Below, one piece after another: positions 1-12,366 of a stretch of DNA of 64,000 bases. Both the position numbers and the translations under genes were made by a program. The DNA is taken from NCBI RefSeq assembly GCF_017562075.2, contig NC_054082.1:3714550-3778549 (forward strand). Reading direction: 5' to 3'. Source of the stretch: Anopheles merus (lineage: Eukaryota; Arthropoda; Insecta; Diptera; Culicidae). Below the pieces are notes generated by a model. It saw only the letters and a program-made list of their open reading frames with translations, had not been told where the DNA came from and did no database searches. Position 1 is the stretch's first letter; each line of letters starts with the position of its first letter.

Positions 1-1223
1 CTCTCGAAGCTCGTTTCCACCGAGTAAGGAGTAGCAGCAGCAGGCGAATCGCTACCAATTTGTGCGCCACCTGATTTGTGTGTTGCACAGTTTTTCCAGC
101 CGATCACACCAGCACCCCGAAGTGCTTTAGAAACCGGGATAGATGTTAACGGGAATCACCCGCACTTACGGCGGCGTACGGGCTGGCGTGAGGATAAATT
201 GATAGGCGCGTGGCCCTGCGTGGCTCGCTTCTGGACGCAGGCTCTTGAGCGGGAGCATTGGTTCGTTGGTTTCGTAATATGGCAATAAATGCACCTTAAA
301 CAAAGGTGTCGGTGGCTGGAAGAAATGAATCGTATAATTTGCAACACTGACCGCGCCAGCTTGATGGGTGTTTATGAGTGTAACGTTGGCGTTTAGGGCA
401 ACAGGAGATTGATGGGAGCCTGCGTTAGTGTGCGGCGATTAAGCTTTCTTCTTACGCAGGTTTGTTCTGCGCAAACAAACGAGCTGCTCATTTTCCTGAT
501 CGATCGATTGATTGGATCTTATCGACAGCTTTTTTTTTGCGCTGTGGCGTATCCTCCTTAGCCCGACAGTCGACAGTGTGCACACCCAGCCCCTCTCGTG
601 TCCTATTCTTATCCCACCTTCACGCGCGTTGCATAAGGCTTGGGCAAGAGTTCTACGGCGTTTGCTTGCTGCCAAACGCGGTGGCGAAACGCGTGGATGA
701 AATTAGTTTAATTTTGCTCCCACTGTACGGATTTGCGCTGCAGCACAACGCCACAACGCGGAAGAACGCCCCGTGTGCTGCGTGAAAGCGGCGGCGCACG
801 GTACGCGTTGGTGGACATCCCCGCGTGGTGGCTGGCAAATCACTAGCATTAACTGAGTTGGTGTGCCTGTGTGTGCCGCCGCAGAGTGTGCCATTCGGCA
901 GGGAAGTACCGATCGGGCTCATTATGTTGGTCCGTTTGCTTTGCGCGCTAACGCGCAGAGTACGGCGAGGGACCATTCCGTGTGCGTGCTAGGGCTCGTA
1001 CGCTGAGTTTCATAATTTCGTCTAATAATATTAATTGCCCATCGATTTTCGCCACCGCCGACTTGGCGACCCCCGTCGCACTTGTTTTGCTTGCTCGGTG
1101 GAAATGGACCAAAGGTTGTTGTCTGTTTGGAGGTGGAAGGAGCTTGAGATTGAGACGGAAAAAGGAAAACAAACTTTCTCATCAGAATTATAACTAGAAT
1201 TACAGTGGTTAAGATAGAAATAC

Positions 1224-1246
1224 AAAAAAAAAAAAAAAAAAAAAAA
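1224..1246 (+). repeat. A23 homopolymer
   Basis: This is an uninterrupted run of 23 adenines, with T-rich DNA on the opposite strand. No element end or target-site duplication is obvious beside it, so I do not read it as a retroposon tail. Its length is likely to vary between assemblies. Confidence 0.9.
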
Positions 1247-4200
1247 CCGGTAGCAACACGTACTCCCTCTCTCCAACAGTCGGGTTAAGTCTTGCAATTA
1301 ATTAATCGGCTTGGCTCGTGCTGGTGGAATAAATTGTACGAGATCGGTAGACTAATCGGTATGCATTATTCATTGCATTTTATTCCATTTGCGTACTAGG
1401 GTTTGGAGTAATGCCAGGGAGAGGGAGATGTTTGTTTTAAATCCTTACTACAAGTTTACATCACTGTTTGCTCCTTTCTTGGAGAATTAATATTCGCTAC
1501 CATGTTTGTCACGTTTTGTTCGCGCGGCTTTTAAGGTAAGGTAAGAGATGTTAAAGCCGTCTTGTTCTCAATGGACTTGCAAGTTACACAACATATTATT
1601 CAGCTGAGTTATGAAATATTAAAAGCTAGGTGCATAAAAACAATGTGAAGATCTATCCAATGCATAACTTTCGGTCTACTTCAAACGGGGCAAACGATCG
1701 AAAAACAAACTAAGAGTGCATACAACTGTGTTTCCTAGCCGCTCTGATTAATCGCCGACATTTGTTTGCTGTGTAAAATCATAATTAAAACCACCTCCAA
1801 GACACCGGTTTTTCTGCCGGATCGGAATAGGAGTTTTCTCGATCTGCATCGGTTGATTAGAATGAAAAATTAAACGTGGGCTCCAATATCGCGATGTCCT
1901 CGCTTGCACTCGGGGCACAAAACTGGGCTCATATTTCAATGTGCACCATAAACGTAAACCGCTGCTCCTACGCTTCAGCGCGGTACAAGTCGTTGTCGTT
2001 GTTTCCCCGAGCGATCTCCACTCCTTGCAAGCCATTTCACACTTGTTAGGTCGAGCGTCAAACCGTGTCAAATGGTAACCTCCCTCGAAGTAAGAGGCTG
2101 GCAATGTCGGGCAATAAAAACCCACCACCAATCCAGGAGTACGAAACAGAAGCACGACCCGTCGACGGACGAACAGGCTTTAACGTTGTTCGCGTTTGTT
2201 CCTCGCCATTGCGTGCTCCTTGTAACAGGACGCTCCCTTGTCTCGTCCGTGCGCGGACAAATGTAAATGTGTGGGAAAATTACACGCGCGTGCATCGTAA
2301 AAGCGAGACAAAACCCCGGGCGACCGAATCTGAGCGTTGCGTACGAAGAAAGGATCGCAGGACACGCGTGGTATGACAGGGTGTATAACAAAAAAAAGAC
2401 TTCGAGCACGTTTGGCAATCGGCAGTTTGAAGCTTCCGTACGCATCACAGTATGTGATGGGTTTTTGTTTCATGCTCATCCATGTTTTTTTTTGGTATAT
2501 TTCTCCTTTTATGCCTCAATGATTGAAGTGTTCCAACGGCTGGCCGAGAAGGATGGTGGTGCGTGTGTAGATAAGAAGGCCTAGCGAAAGGCGAGATTCG
2601 AGCATTTGCTCCGGGGCATACGTTTGTCCTTGGTCTGATTCGGGGCTGTAATACGAGAATGCCTCGGGCCTTTGCCGGAGCACTTGAGTTGTGTTGCACC
2701 GTGAGCAGTGCAGTCGACCCATGGCAAAAGGATCCTAGAGGCTCCTGTATACGATTGAGGACCTGCCACTGCTAGTGAAGTGTGCGTTTTCCGTGTGGTA
2801 GTAAATTAGGGGTTCAATGCTCAATAAGCGTACAGCCTGATCGGGGAAAAATGTGGAACATCTGGCCCAATTTTGAGCCTCGTTGCTGGTGTTTCCTTCA
2901 ACGCGTTTATCGCTGGTTGTTTGGTGTTACTTCGCTTCTTTCTGGCTACGGGTTTGGAAAGGATACTTCTGGGTCGTGGTTCACATATGGGTGCACTGTG
3001 TGCTTCCTTTGCTTACGCTTCGATAAAGAAAATAACAAAAATGAAGCCTGCCGTATTCACCTGATGATTTTCGAGCTCCTTTTGTGTATGCGAGGGTGCT
3101 ATTGGGATTTTATCGATATTCTGTGCCTGGAGGGATCTATCAGAGAGGTTGATGTAAAAGGTATATCCGTAGTGTTGATGCTAATCAATTTTTGTTTCGT
3201 CTCCCTTTCGTTACAGGTACGTACCTTTTCACAATTCCTTGGATGAAGCAATAGCGAGCTGCTATCTTCGGGGGGAAAAAGGATTAAGTAGCTCTTTTGT
3301 TATGATTCTGTATTTAATTTGGCTCTGCGTACATGCTCATGGCTCATTGAACGTCTCTTCAAATCCATAATCTAGAAAACACAAACAACAAACCCATTAC
3401 AGCCCATCCATATCGTATGGAAAGCGGTGTGAATAATAGTGATTTAATAACAAACTGCTTCTAAGTTGCAATTTTGAGTCAGTCGGCAATAAATTAATCC
3501 CGCCGTACTTCAACCATCACGCCCGATAGGGCTCGTGCCACGAACATGCTCCGCGCTACCGTACTTCCGTAGGCCATTTAGCTAAAGTACACCCTTGTTG
3601 GGTCAATTGCATTTGTTTTCCATACGCCCTCCGTTAGATCGTAGACTACCCGCTAGGATCTATTGGAGGCGGTCAGATATTCAATTAGATCAAACTTATT
3701 GCCCTCCCCTAGAAGTTGGCATAGAGTGAAAACTCCCCTCTGATCGAGTGGCTACACGAAGCTCAAAATGGCGCACAAAAACCCTCACCTTGAAGCCAAA
3801 TTGTGCAGATTGGGACACACCCAGCGGCGTCACGGCAGCACGGGTCCGCGCACGGGTCATAACGATTTTGAATGCGCACGATGCGAACGATCAGAACGAA
3901 ACTGAGCTCGGGTGCTGGTTGCGAAAAGTGGCCGCCCAGACAGTGGCTTGTGGATAAGAGACCGTGGTTGCTGTGGTTACGGGCACTTTAGGGAATTGGT
4001 CAATATCGATTATGTTTTTCGTCCACGCGATTCTAACGATATCTTGCGTGATTTAAAGGGCTCGTTTCGACGGTGACCTTAGGTAGCAGGATGTTGGTAA
4101 AGTTTCTATTGTCGTTGTACTAAGAGGACATGAAATGATGTATGGGTAAGGTGTTTGCCGTCCGGTGTCTGGCATTGTTAAAAGTTTGCAGTCAATACTT

Positions 4201-5945
4201 GAAGTAGGTGTAATCCATTACCACGACAAAATGTATATTAGGTCATGGTACACATCTCGAAGAAGAAAAACAAAACCTTGAAACACTCTCTCGGCGCGAT
4301 TCCGATGCGTCGGGCTTTATCGTACGCGCCATGCGCCGCTTTGTTGACGGAAGCCACCGTTTGCTGTCGGTTGCTGACCGTACGGGGTTGCAACACATTG
4401 CCGAAGGGCCCTAGCGTGCCCCCTCCCATCTGCGTGCACGGACCAGCATTGATTATTTCTTTGTGCAACTTTATGCAAACCGGCTTCCCCCAAAACCGCA
4501 GCATCGACCCGAGCCCTTGCCGCGCTGGGCTACGATTACGGTGCAAGCGAGCTGGAGCAGAGCGGTGCCCGCCTCGCCGAGTCGCACTAGCATCGTAAAC
4601 AAGAACCTTACCGCACCAAACAGCTGGCACCGCGGACACTGGTCACGAACACTCGAAACCGGTGGAGGTGGTGCTTTTGCGCGCCAAATGTACGATGCCC
4701 TCTAACGCCTCCGATGGAAGGCTTAAAGACCCACGCCACACGTCACACGCTACACGCGAGTAATCGCTGCTTGAGATGCTACTACGCAAGGTACCGACCA
4801 GCTACCCGAGCCTTGCCTACCGTCCCTGCCTGGACGCAGGAGGGACGCCTTTCGGAACGGCTGTAAAGGAGCCGGTTTTTTCCTTCCTCTTGTTTGTTGA
4901 TGCCTTTCAACTACCTCCATGCTGCTGTTGATGTAAGGAGCTGCTTGTGCTTGGATTGTATACGCTTTTTGCTAAAACCAGTTTCCGATCGTCACCGCGA
5001 TCGTTAGAATATCGCGCGAGAGTGCGCGCGTTCATAGAATATCACGACTTGTGCTACCCTGTTTCACCCCGTGCAACACACCTCGCCGATTGGAGCATGA
5101 AGAATCGGATATTACAGCTTCCCGTTGCGCCATCTTCAAGGATCACCACTGGCTACAGCTGCTGGTGGACGTTGAGGGAAGAGCGGCGGGAATTACATTC
5201 CCCTGTAACGGCTCGGGATCCCGTTGCGAGAGGAAGCTCAGAATGCGAATGTCGCCTCAGGGAAATAGTAAGGCTTAGGGCGCGATCGTGCTGTTTACAA
5301 AACAAAATCCCTTGTTGTGATGCACACCGATCGCAAACATTGTAACGATCGATGGTTCAGTTGCTGGAAGTTGTTGAATGCCCATGCACGGTGAGATTGG
5401 GGAGACTATGCCTGTTGTAGATCCAAGAGACCTACGAAATCGATGTCAAACGGAGGGGTTCGCTGCAAAATAGCACACGACCTGGACCGTGTCGATGTAG
5501 GCCAGCGGAGGTCTCATCAATAGGGATGTAATTACGCTTTATCATGAGCATCCCTTTATCCGCAACGACACACATCGCATCGCGTGTCGACTGTCTGGGG
5601 TACCTCATCCACGCCATGGCGCAGCAGGTGCTATCGGGATTAATGGTTAAACTCACAGCACAGGCTCTGCAGATGCATTGGATTGATTGGCTAGCAAATT
5701 ATCAGCCACTCGGTGAGTTAATATCGTCCGATGAGTTGCCACTACGGACAGGGCATCGTTACTCTCCGTAACGTTGCAATAAACTCATCCGTCAGTTACG
5801 ATGTTTGCATAATTATTGCCCAGACCCTTGAGGGTAATGTGATGTGATGCGTGCATTAAAGTACCAGAGTCCATAAAATGACTGAAAAATGGCGTCGTAT
5901 TGAGCGACAGGAGCTAGGTTCTTAGTTAGCGTGTTTATAGCGAGA

Positions 5946-5953
5946 TATAAAAG
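5946..5953 (+). promoter_or_regulatory. TATA-box-like TATAAAAG
   Basis: An exact TATAAAAG is followed by TCAGCG, whose A lies at 5973, 27 bp downstream of the first T. That is slightly closer than the usual insect TATA-to-initiator spacing. No gene start can be tied to it, so it may be a chance match. Confidence 0.15.
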
Positions 5954-8896
5954 GGATGTTTTATGATAAATCAGCGCAATGGTACGTAGATGTATGTTTA
6001 TCTTATATTAAGATACCATTTTTGAGAAGCATTGGGCTTATTCCGTGAAGCAAGACGGATTGAATCCAACGCGTCCAAACAAATGTTCGTCCATTTCACA
6101 TATCGGTCACACACATCCCCTCGCATCCAGATGTTCGGTTCTTTCTCGCACGTTCTCTCCCACAATAAAAACAACCCCCCTTGCGATAGTTGTGGCTACC
6201 ATTCCTCCCCATCTTCAGTTGTTCTTCGTCTAGCGTTGCTGCCTCTCGATCCTCCAGTGAGAATCGTGCCCGGGGGCAAGTGTTTGTGATTATAATAATA
6301 AAATATTTACACTTGCTCCTCCTATTGCCGCCCTTCCACGCTCTGCGCGACCGATTGCATAACATCAGCACTTGCACAAGCCGCGCACACATCGTAGCCG
6401 GCCGAACGATAATGGAGAGACTGCAACGATGGCTTGAGCGCGAACCATAAATTAACCATCCATTTCAATTGGGACCTCCTGGGTTAGCGAAGGGGCGAAA
6501 GGAAGCAGCAGCAGGAGCATTGGAGGCAAAGCGACTGCACATTAGAACGAGTTGGACGAGGAGGTGTCGCTAGATGCGGTTCCCCACATGCTAATGCACA
6601 TGCACATGCACGTACACAGTCTGCAAGCATCGACTCCTCCTCGGTCAGCCGCAGGCTTTCCTCCACTCTGTTCTCGTGGTGCACTTGTGATTCGTTTCTT
6701 GTTTTTGTACGGCTTCAACGAAAGAAGCCCCTCCTTGCCTTCCCTTTCTACCCTTCTGCCCCCTCCTTTCACTGTAACTGTTTGCTCTCAAAATCTCTCT
6801 GAAGTTTCGAACCACGCGCGCGCAGCGATCGCGAGTGCTTCGGCGTTGGTTTCCGTAAACAAATCGCACCCGTTTCTCCCACTCCACCGCTAGCAGCGCG
6901 CATGCACACACCGATAGGCGGGCGGCATGCGATACGCGATCGTACGATGCGTACTGACCCCGGCCGGCTTGCATACGCAACGACTTGGATCCATCATATC
7001 TTGGTAGCCGGAGCGGAGTTTGTTATTTTATTTTCAGAGCGCGCTTGAACTTCAAACCAAGCGCGCGTTGAAGAGTTCCGCGAAGGAATAACGCCGACGA
7101 TGGCGCTTATCATGTTTCATGATAGGTTTTTTCCCCCTTTCTTTCTTTTCGATCTTGCCCGCCAGTTCGCTTTGCTTGTGCCGCTTATCGGGTTAGGACC
7201 ACACCTAAGGGCGGCCGCTTTTATTCTTAGGGCTGACGCAATAAAAGGGTTAACGGCGGTTCATGAACTTTAACGTTTGTGATCACTCGGAATAATGTAT
7301 CATTTGTAGTTTACAGCGATATCTTTATGATTGTTGGGGACTTGGTGCTCTGATTGATGTTTCGAGTTGAGTTAGCAAAAGCAAAAAGCCTAATTTATTC
7401 TCAATTGGTAATGGTAATTTATGCTTTTGATTGATTGTTGTGATGAAAATAGCTAGTTATATATTCTTATAAAAAGCAACAGCAAGTTGTAAGCAATTAG
7501 ATGCAGTATGAAATGTGAAATAATACATAAGGACTCATATTTATCGCTTGTTACAAGAATGATTTACACATGTATTCTGTAGCTACTTCGAGACAAACTT
7601 TGACCTTTTATTTATGACTGATTATTCCACACTCATCATGATCACTTTGCGCCTGCGTACTGTATGTTTTTCCTTTCCATCCCGTGACCCACACTGCGGC
7701 TACTCCACAAACACTAACCGGGGCACTGTAATTTTTCCGATCATTAGGCCAACCTTGACAATAGCACACAATTCTCTCATACTGCACGTACTGCACGTAC
7801 TTTTTTTTCCTTCTCCTTCGTCGTTCAATTTTACTATGTTTTTTTTCTAGTGCTTTGTCGGTGCACCGATAATGTACCCGTGGCCGTAGTGTAATCATTC
7901 CGGTCTCTCCCAGATCACTCACGTATCGATCGATTCGTCGTCCCCTTGCGCAGTATGTTTGCCGTGCTTGCCTCTCCGAGCGATGGCGACGACGTGCACA
8001 TATTAATAAAAATTTTATGCTGCAATAATGCTGCCCCCACATGTCACGGTCGGCTGGGAGTGGAGTAATTTCGCGACTCGCGTACGAGGCGTGAGGCTCG
8101 AAGCTTATGCTCATTGGTTCGCGCCGAGTGGACGCGCACCGCCACTGATCGGTGGGCTTGATTTGAGGAGGAACGTGCAAAAAAGCACGACATCTGCGCA
8201 TGGATCCTGCGGGGCCGAGCGATGGCCGACGGTGGCAGCGCATCGCCAAACGCATCGCAAGGGATCTGGGCAGCGAATCGGTGCGAACGGCGGCAGTAGG
8301 GAGCGCTCGCGAACCAAATGGCTTTAAATAAACATGATATTGCGAACCACTTTGCGAGCTACCGGTCTGCCGAGGCAAAGATGATTATCGATTGCATGGA
8401 TGGGCAGGAGCAGGGGAGCAGACGAAAAATGACACTAGATAAATAACAATGAATGCACTTATCATTTAATGATCGCTCAAATTGCCCCGTCCGATCGGCG
8501 AACAGCCCGAAGGATGCCGTTTGATGCCGAGCGATGAGTTGCAGATTAATGCGCGGAGCAACCCTCGCGCCTAAGTGCAGCAAGTAAAGCTGCACAGGAT
8601 GGGAAGTGGTGTGCTGTATTGTTGGGTATAGAGGAAAAAAACACACACACAGCATGAGCCCATGACCACACATGTTTGCGTTCTGTAGAGAAGCATGAAA
8701 ATAACTACAAGACCAGACCACGTGTAGATTGTTTGGTTTAATATGAGACCATATTTTTTTCGCTCCACGTCAAAGCATGCGATCGTCTATGCGATCGGTG
8801 TTGTTTGGTGGTGGTGGCAAAGTAGCTCTTAAGCAAAGGTACTCCGCTTCAGAATCGAGTCCACGCTTTTGACACTTTGATGAATTAAAAAAGTAT

Positions 8897-8907
8897 CCCC
8901 CCCCCCC
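8897..8907 (+). repeat. C11 homopolymer
   Basis: This is an uninterrupted run of eleven cytosines inside AT-rich non-coding DNA. Confidence 0.85.
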
Positions 8908-10628
8908 AACTTCACCGACGACCGGTTTTAATAGTAACGTTTGTCGCTGGCAGAACGGTGAAGCATCTTAAGCAGCGAGAAACTAATGGCAAATGGATTG
9001 CAATGACCAGAATCATAAAAAAATGCTTCACCTAGAGCCAACTAAAATGGGGTTGACATGTTGGGGGAGGGAGCCCTCGGATACCCATCCACAAGTGTGC
9101 AGCTCGTTTGAGGTGCAACGGCGCTCGCGAGCTTTAATGATAATGTGTCAACAGCATACGGAACAAGACGCGTTCACGTGCAGTGGAACAATTAAATGCA
9201 TCTGTGACCGTCAGGAAGGCTCACTGCTCGGGTGACATTGGTGCCAGTGTGGAGTGTAGCACCAGCAGCAACAGCAAGAATAGATTTAACGCTTTTATTT
9301 CGAGAGCTTTTTATGTTGTGGCTTTAATTGTGTTTAACACCGACCGGATCCATCCAATGTGCGATGCTTCGCGGCAATTGTTCTACATTACAAGGTAAAT
9401 GGTTTAAACGGGTCAGTTTTTCAATCACTTGTTAACATTATATCTCAGGGCTTAGTAGATTAACAAAATGGGCGTGTTGAGTTCAATTTGAAAATGAAGT
9501 ATATACCCAAAAACAGCCCAGAGCTAACTGTTTATTATGCATAAAAATGCAATTAATTGATTTAAAAACTGTGCCAGTTCCTGTGGTTTCTTACAAAAAG
9601 AAAAGCCAAGTATACTTATGAAGGATTTTTTGTTGAAAAAAAAAACTTTTCAAAACGATATATCTACTTAAAATCAATAATATGTTACAGTCGTTATTAT
9701 ATTAGAGTTGCATCCTTCAAATGTAGACAGTAACTAGACAATCAGACATCAGCAATCGTGTGCAACTGAAACATGCGATGAAATTCGAAAAAAAAAGAAT
9801 ACCACAAACAACCCCGACGACGGTTAGCGATTGTAATCACAAATGATGAAGCGATGCACCCAGTGTTCGACCGTGGCACCGCGCTGAACGCAACATAAAC
9901 GCAGCGCAGCAGCATAGGCCCATAGACTCCTAAACGTCAACCTTCGCGGTTAAGATTTGATGCATTTAATGCAGCAGACTGCAACAGAAGAAGCTAGAAA
10001 CAAGTACGATACATGATGTGGTTGCATTGGACGGTATGGTGAAGGGTGATACATGCAGGCATCATAAAGAAGTAGAAGAAGAAGAAAAAACTTCAAACGC
10101 ACATTACTAACCGATCACAAATTACCGACAAATACGTGCACTATTTGTGGTCCCTCTGCCTCTGCCGCTCGATGCCCAGCTTTGGCACAAAGCGCAGCAC
10201 CACAGCAAGCGAGCAACACGTACGAGAGCGCGCGCGAAAAAAGAGTAGCCCAGGAAATAGCCCAGCTTCGCCAGCAGTATCGCGTGGTACCGGCGCACGC
10301 TGCTAACCTTGAGCGCTTGCCTGATTGCATAAGCCTCCCTCCGATCGTACAGCGGGCAGACCCGATCAAGCGACAAGACAAGCCGACGGCGTGTTCCGTA
10401 TGCCACCGCGCTCGGGTGCATCGGGTGCAGTCGGATTCATTAGACGCGCAGGCTCTGCTAACGCTCTGCGTCCGCCCCGTGTCCCCGTCGTCCCGTCGAA
10501 TGCAACTTTATTTGCCCCGCTGCACTGCACCCGCTCCGAACACTCGCCGACGATCGACAGTCTCGCGGCATCCTTACGCCGTCCACGCTAACCTTTGCTC
10601 TGTCTCTCCCGCCCTCCCCACCCCACAG

Positions 10629-10693
10629 AGCCATCCTTCCTCCGGTGGGGGCCTGTTAGCGAATGCTCCCCCCGCTAGGAGGGGAGATTTGCA
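10629..10693 (+). CDS. Candidate internal exon of gene 1 (Ser/Gly/Pro-rich segment)
   Basis: The 65-bp block follows a textbook acceptor: CTAAC at 10588, an unbroken C/T-rich tract, then CACAG ending at 10628. It ends at a moderate donor, GTAAAT, starting at 10694. Only the phase-0 frame is open; both other phases meet TAG. That frame gives SHPSSGGGLL, then ANAPPARRGDL, with two bases (CA) left over. The next candidate exon, 22392-22444, needs exactly two bases before its first T, so the join makes a His codon. The composition matches the low-complexity protein downstream. Doubts: the donor is not the strongest form, the joined intron would be 11.7 kb, and the same frame is also open upstream to about 10.1 kb, so the true left edge could differ. 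This is phase logic and inference, not homology. Confidence 0.45.
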
Positions 10694-12343
10694 GTAAATG
10701 AATTATTCTAAGTGCACATGTGCAATTATTCACTGCTCGACGTTCTATTCACCGATCAATTGTTGCCCATCACAGTTGTCTTCAGTTCAACCTCACACAT
10801 CTCCCCTCCCACCTTCGTCCGCTGGGGGCCATGCTTGCCCTGCCCAACTGTTTTTTTTTCTGAGGCGGGAAAGGAAGGCTTTGGCACCCGCTTCTACCGA
10901 AGCCATGGGCGCCTGATGCAACGACTCAGTCGAAGCTAATAATAACGACAACAATGGCGTCAAAAGCCAAGACATAAAAGCGAACTAATATGCAAATTGC
11001 GCTGCCGCTGCGGGAAGCACTTTGTCGTGGCTGCTGCATCTTGCACGCGGGAGGAGGGAGGTGATGCAAATGTTTTGATTGCAATTTCGTATGCACCTTC
11101 TGTCGATGCGGGCAGATAACCGAGGTGTGAGGGTGATTGCTGATGATATGCAGCGATGATTTGAGCATGTAGAATAGAGTTAGAAAATGGAAATTCAATC
11201 GAAAGAAAATATAACATGTTATTAAAGTACACATGAAAGTTGCAAACTTAAGTTAAAGTACATACAGTTTAGAACTGTAGCCACCTTGAAACGGGTTAGA
11301 GCTAGATACTCATCGCGAAAATCAATGACACACGATGCAAAAACGAAGATTTTACCATCCCGGAAACGCAAATAGAACCTCCGGTGTGATAATCGAGGCA
11401 GCAATTAAATGCAGGAAATCCTCCCCGCATACGGTGATTGTTTTCAAATTTATTCTTCCGATGATTTGCTTATTTTGAACGGGTTGTAGAATTTGCATGC
11501 ACTGCAAAAAAGGGCATCTGTACAAAGTGACTCTTTTCTTTCCCGTGGGGTAGGTTTTGTTGCACTTTGCCAAGGCTTCTCCGCGCTAGATCATGATTTA
11601 ATCGCCATAGGTCGTGGTACAGCTGGCCACAGTGCACCAGCCACACGGGGTCGTAATTGGCCCTAATTTGTCCACCAATGTCTAGCAGTGAACGCCTCGC
11701 TAGCAAAAAAACAAAACGTTTCACGCTCGATGCAAAAGGATGTTTGTGTCCTCCCCTTCGAATGGCAACAGTACAACACTCTTCATGTCCCCCCATGGCA
11801 AACGATTGTAAATCGTTTGCAAAAGTTAATCCAATCAACGTTCATTTAGCCGATCGCTGATGCAGTGACGGGTTTTGCTTTCGGGAAACGTGGCCTATTT
11901 TTCCTTTCCCGCCTGAGCTCCAGCTTGCGTACGGGAGATGGAAAAATTGGCTCCCTGTTTGTGTTTGTGCAAAGGGAAGGAACGTTGGCAATTAGTCAAT
12001 TAAGTGCGCGTGAACCCTCTGCGCGCCAGCCGTAGCCAGGCGTAGAATCAACCAAACGTAGCAAACGCATCAAGTGCAAGTGCTGAAGTTCACAACATTT
12101 GATCAGGAGGGTTGGACATCCCGAGGCTTCCCGGGCAAAGGGAGGCGCGGGAGTTGACTGTTTAATGAATGAGTGCGCATGCAATTGTACGGCATTACGG
12201 TCATTGGGAGTAGCAGGCACACCATGCACGACGTCATCGTATCGGTTGTAGGGGCAGTTGTTTCGATCCGCTGCAAAGAAGGCGTCCTGCGTCAATTAGT
12301 GTCTTCCACCAAGGACATCGATAGACTACTGTCCAGCAGTGGC

Positions 12344-12366
12344 TGTGTGTGTGTGTGTGTGTGTGT
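12344..12366 (+). repeat. (GT)n microsatellite
   Basis: This is an uninterrupted GT run of about eleven units, in the presumed long intron of gene 1. Confidence 0.9.

Larger units (their letters stand above)
1..10628. other. Non-coding stretch, probably upstream or intronic DNA of gene 1
   Basis: I see no exon here that I can defend. The open frames present are short, start at non-ATG codons or overlap on both strands. Visible landmarks are an A23 tract at 1224-1246, a C11 tract at 8897-8907 and a TATAAAAG motif at 5946. There are isolated donor-like sites, such as GTGAGT after 5709 and GTAAGG near 1535. From about 10.1 kb the DNA becomes GC-rich. One plus-strand frame then stays open to 10697, in the same frame as the exon called at 10629. 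Upstream exons or a 5' UTR of gene 1 could lie here, but the sequence alone does not place them. Confidence 0.5.

Noticed and set aside
7608..8378. 256-codon minus-strand open frame
   Set aside because: There is no recognisable domain, the content is Arg-rich and random-looking, and a run of Lys/Arg arises from a T/C-rich opposite strand. There is no splice or conservation evidence.
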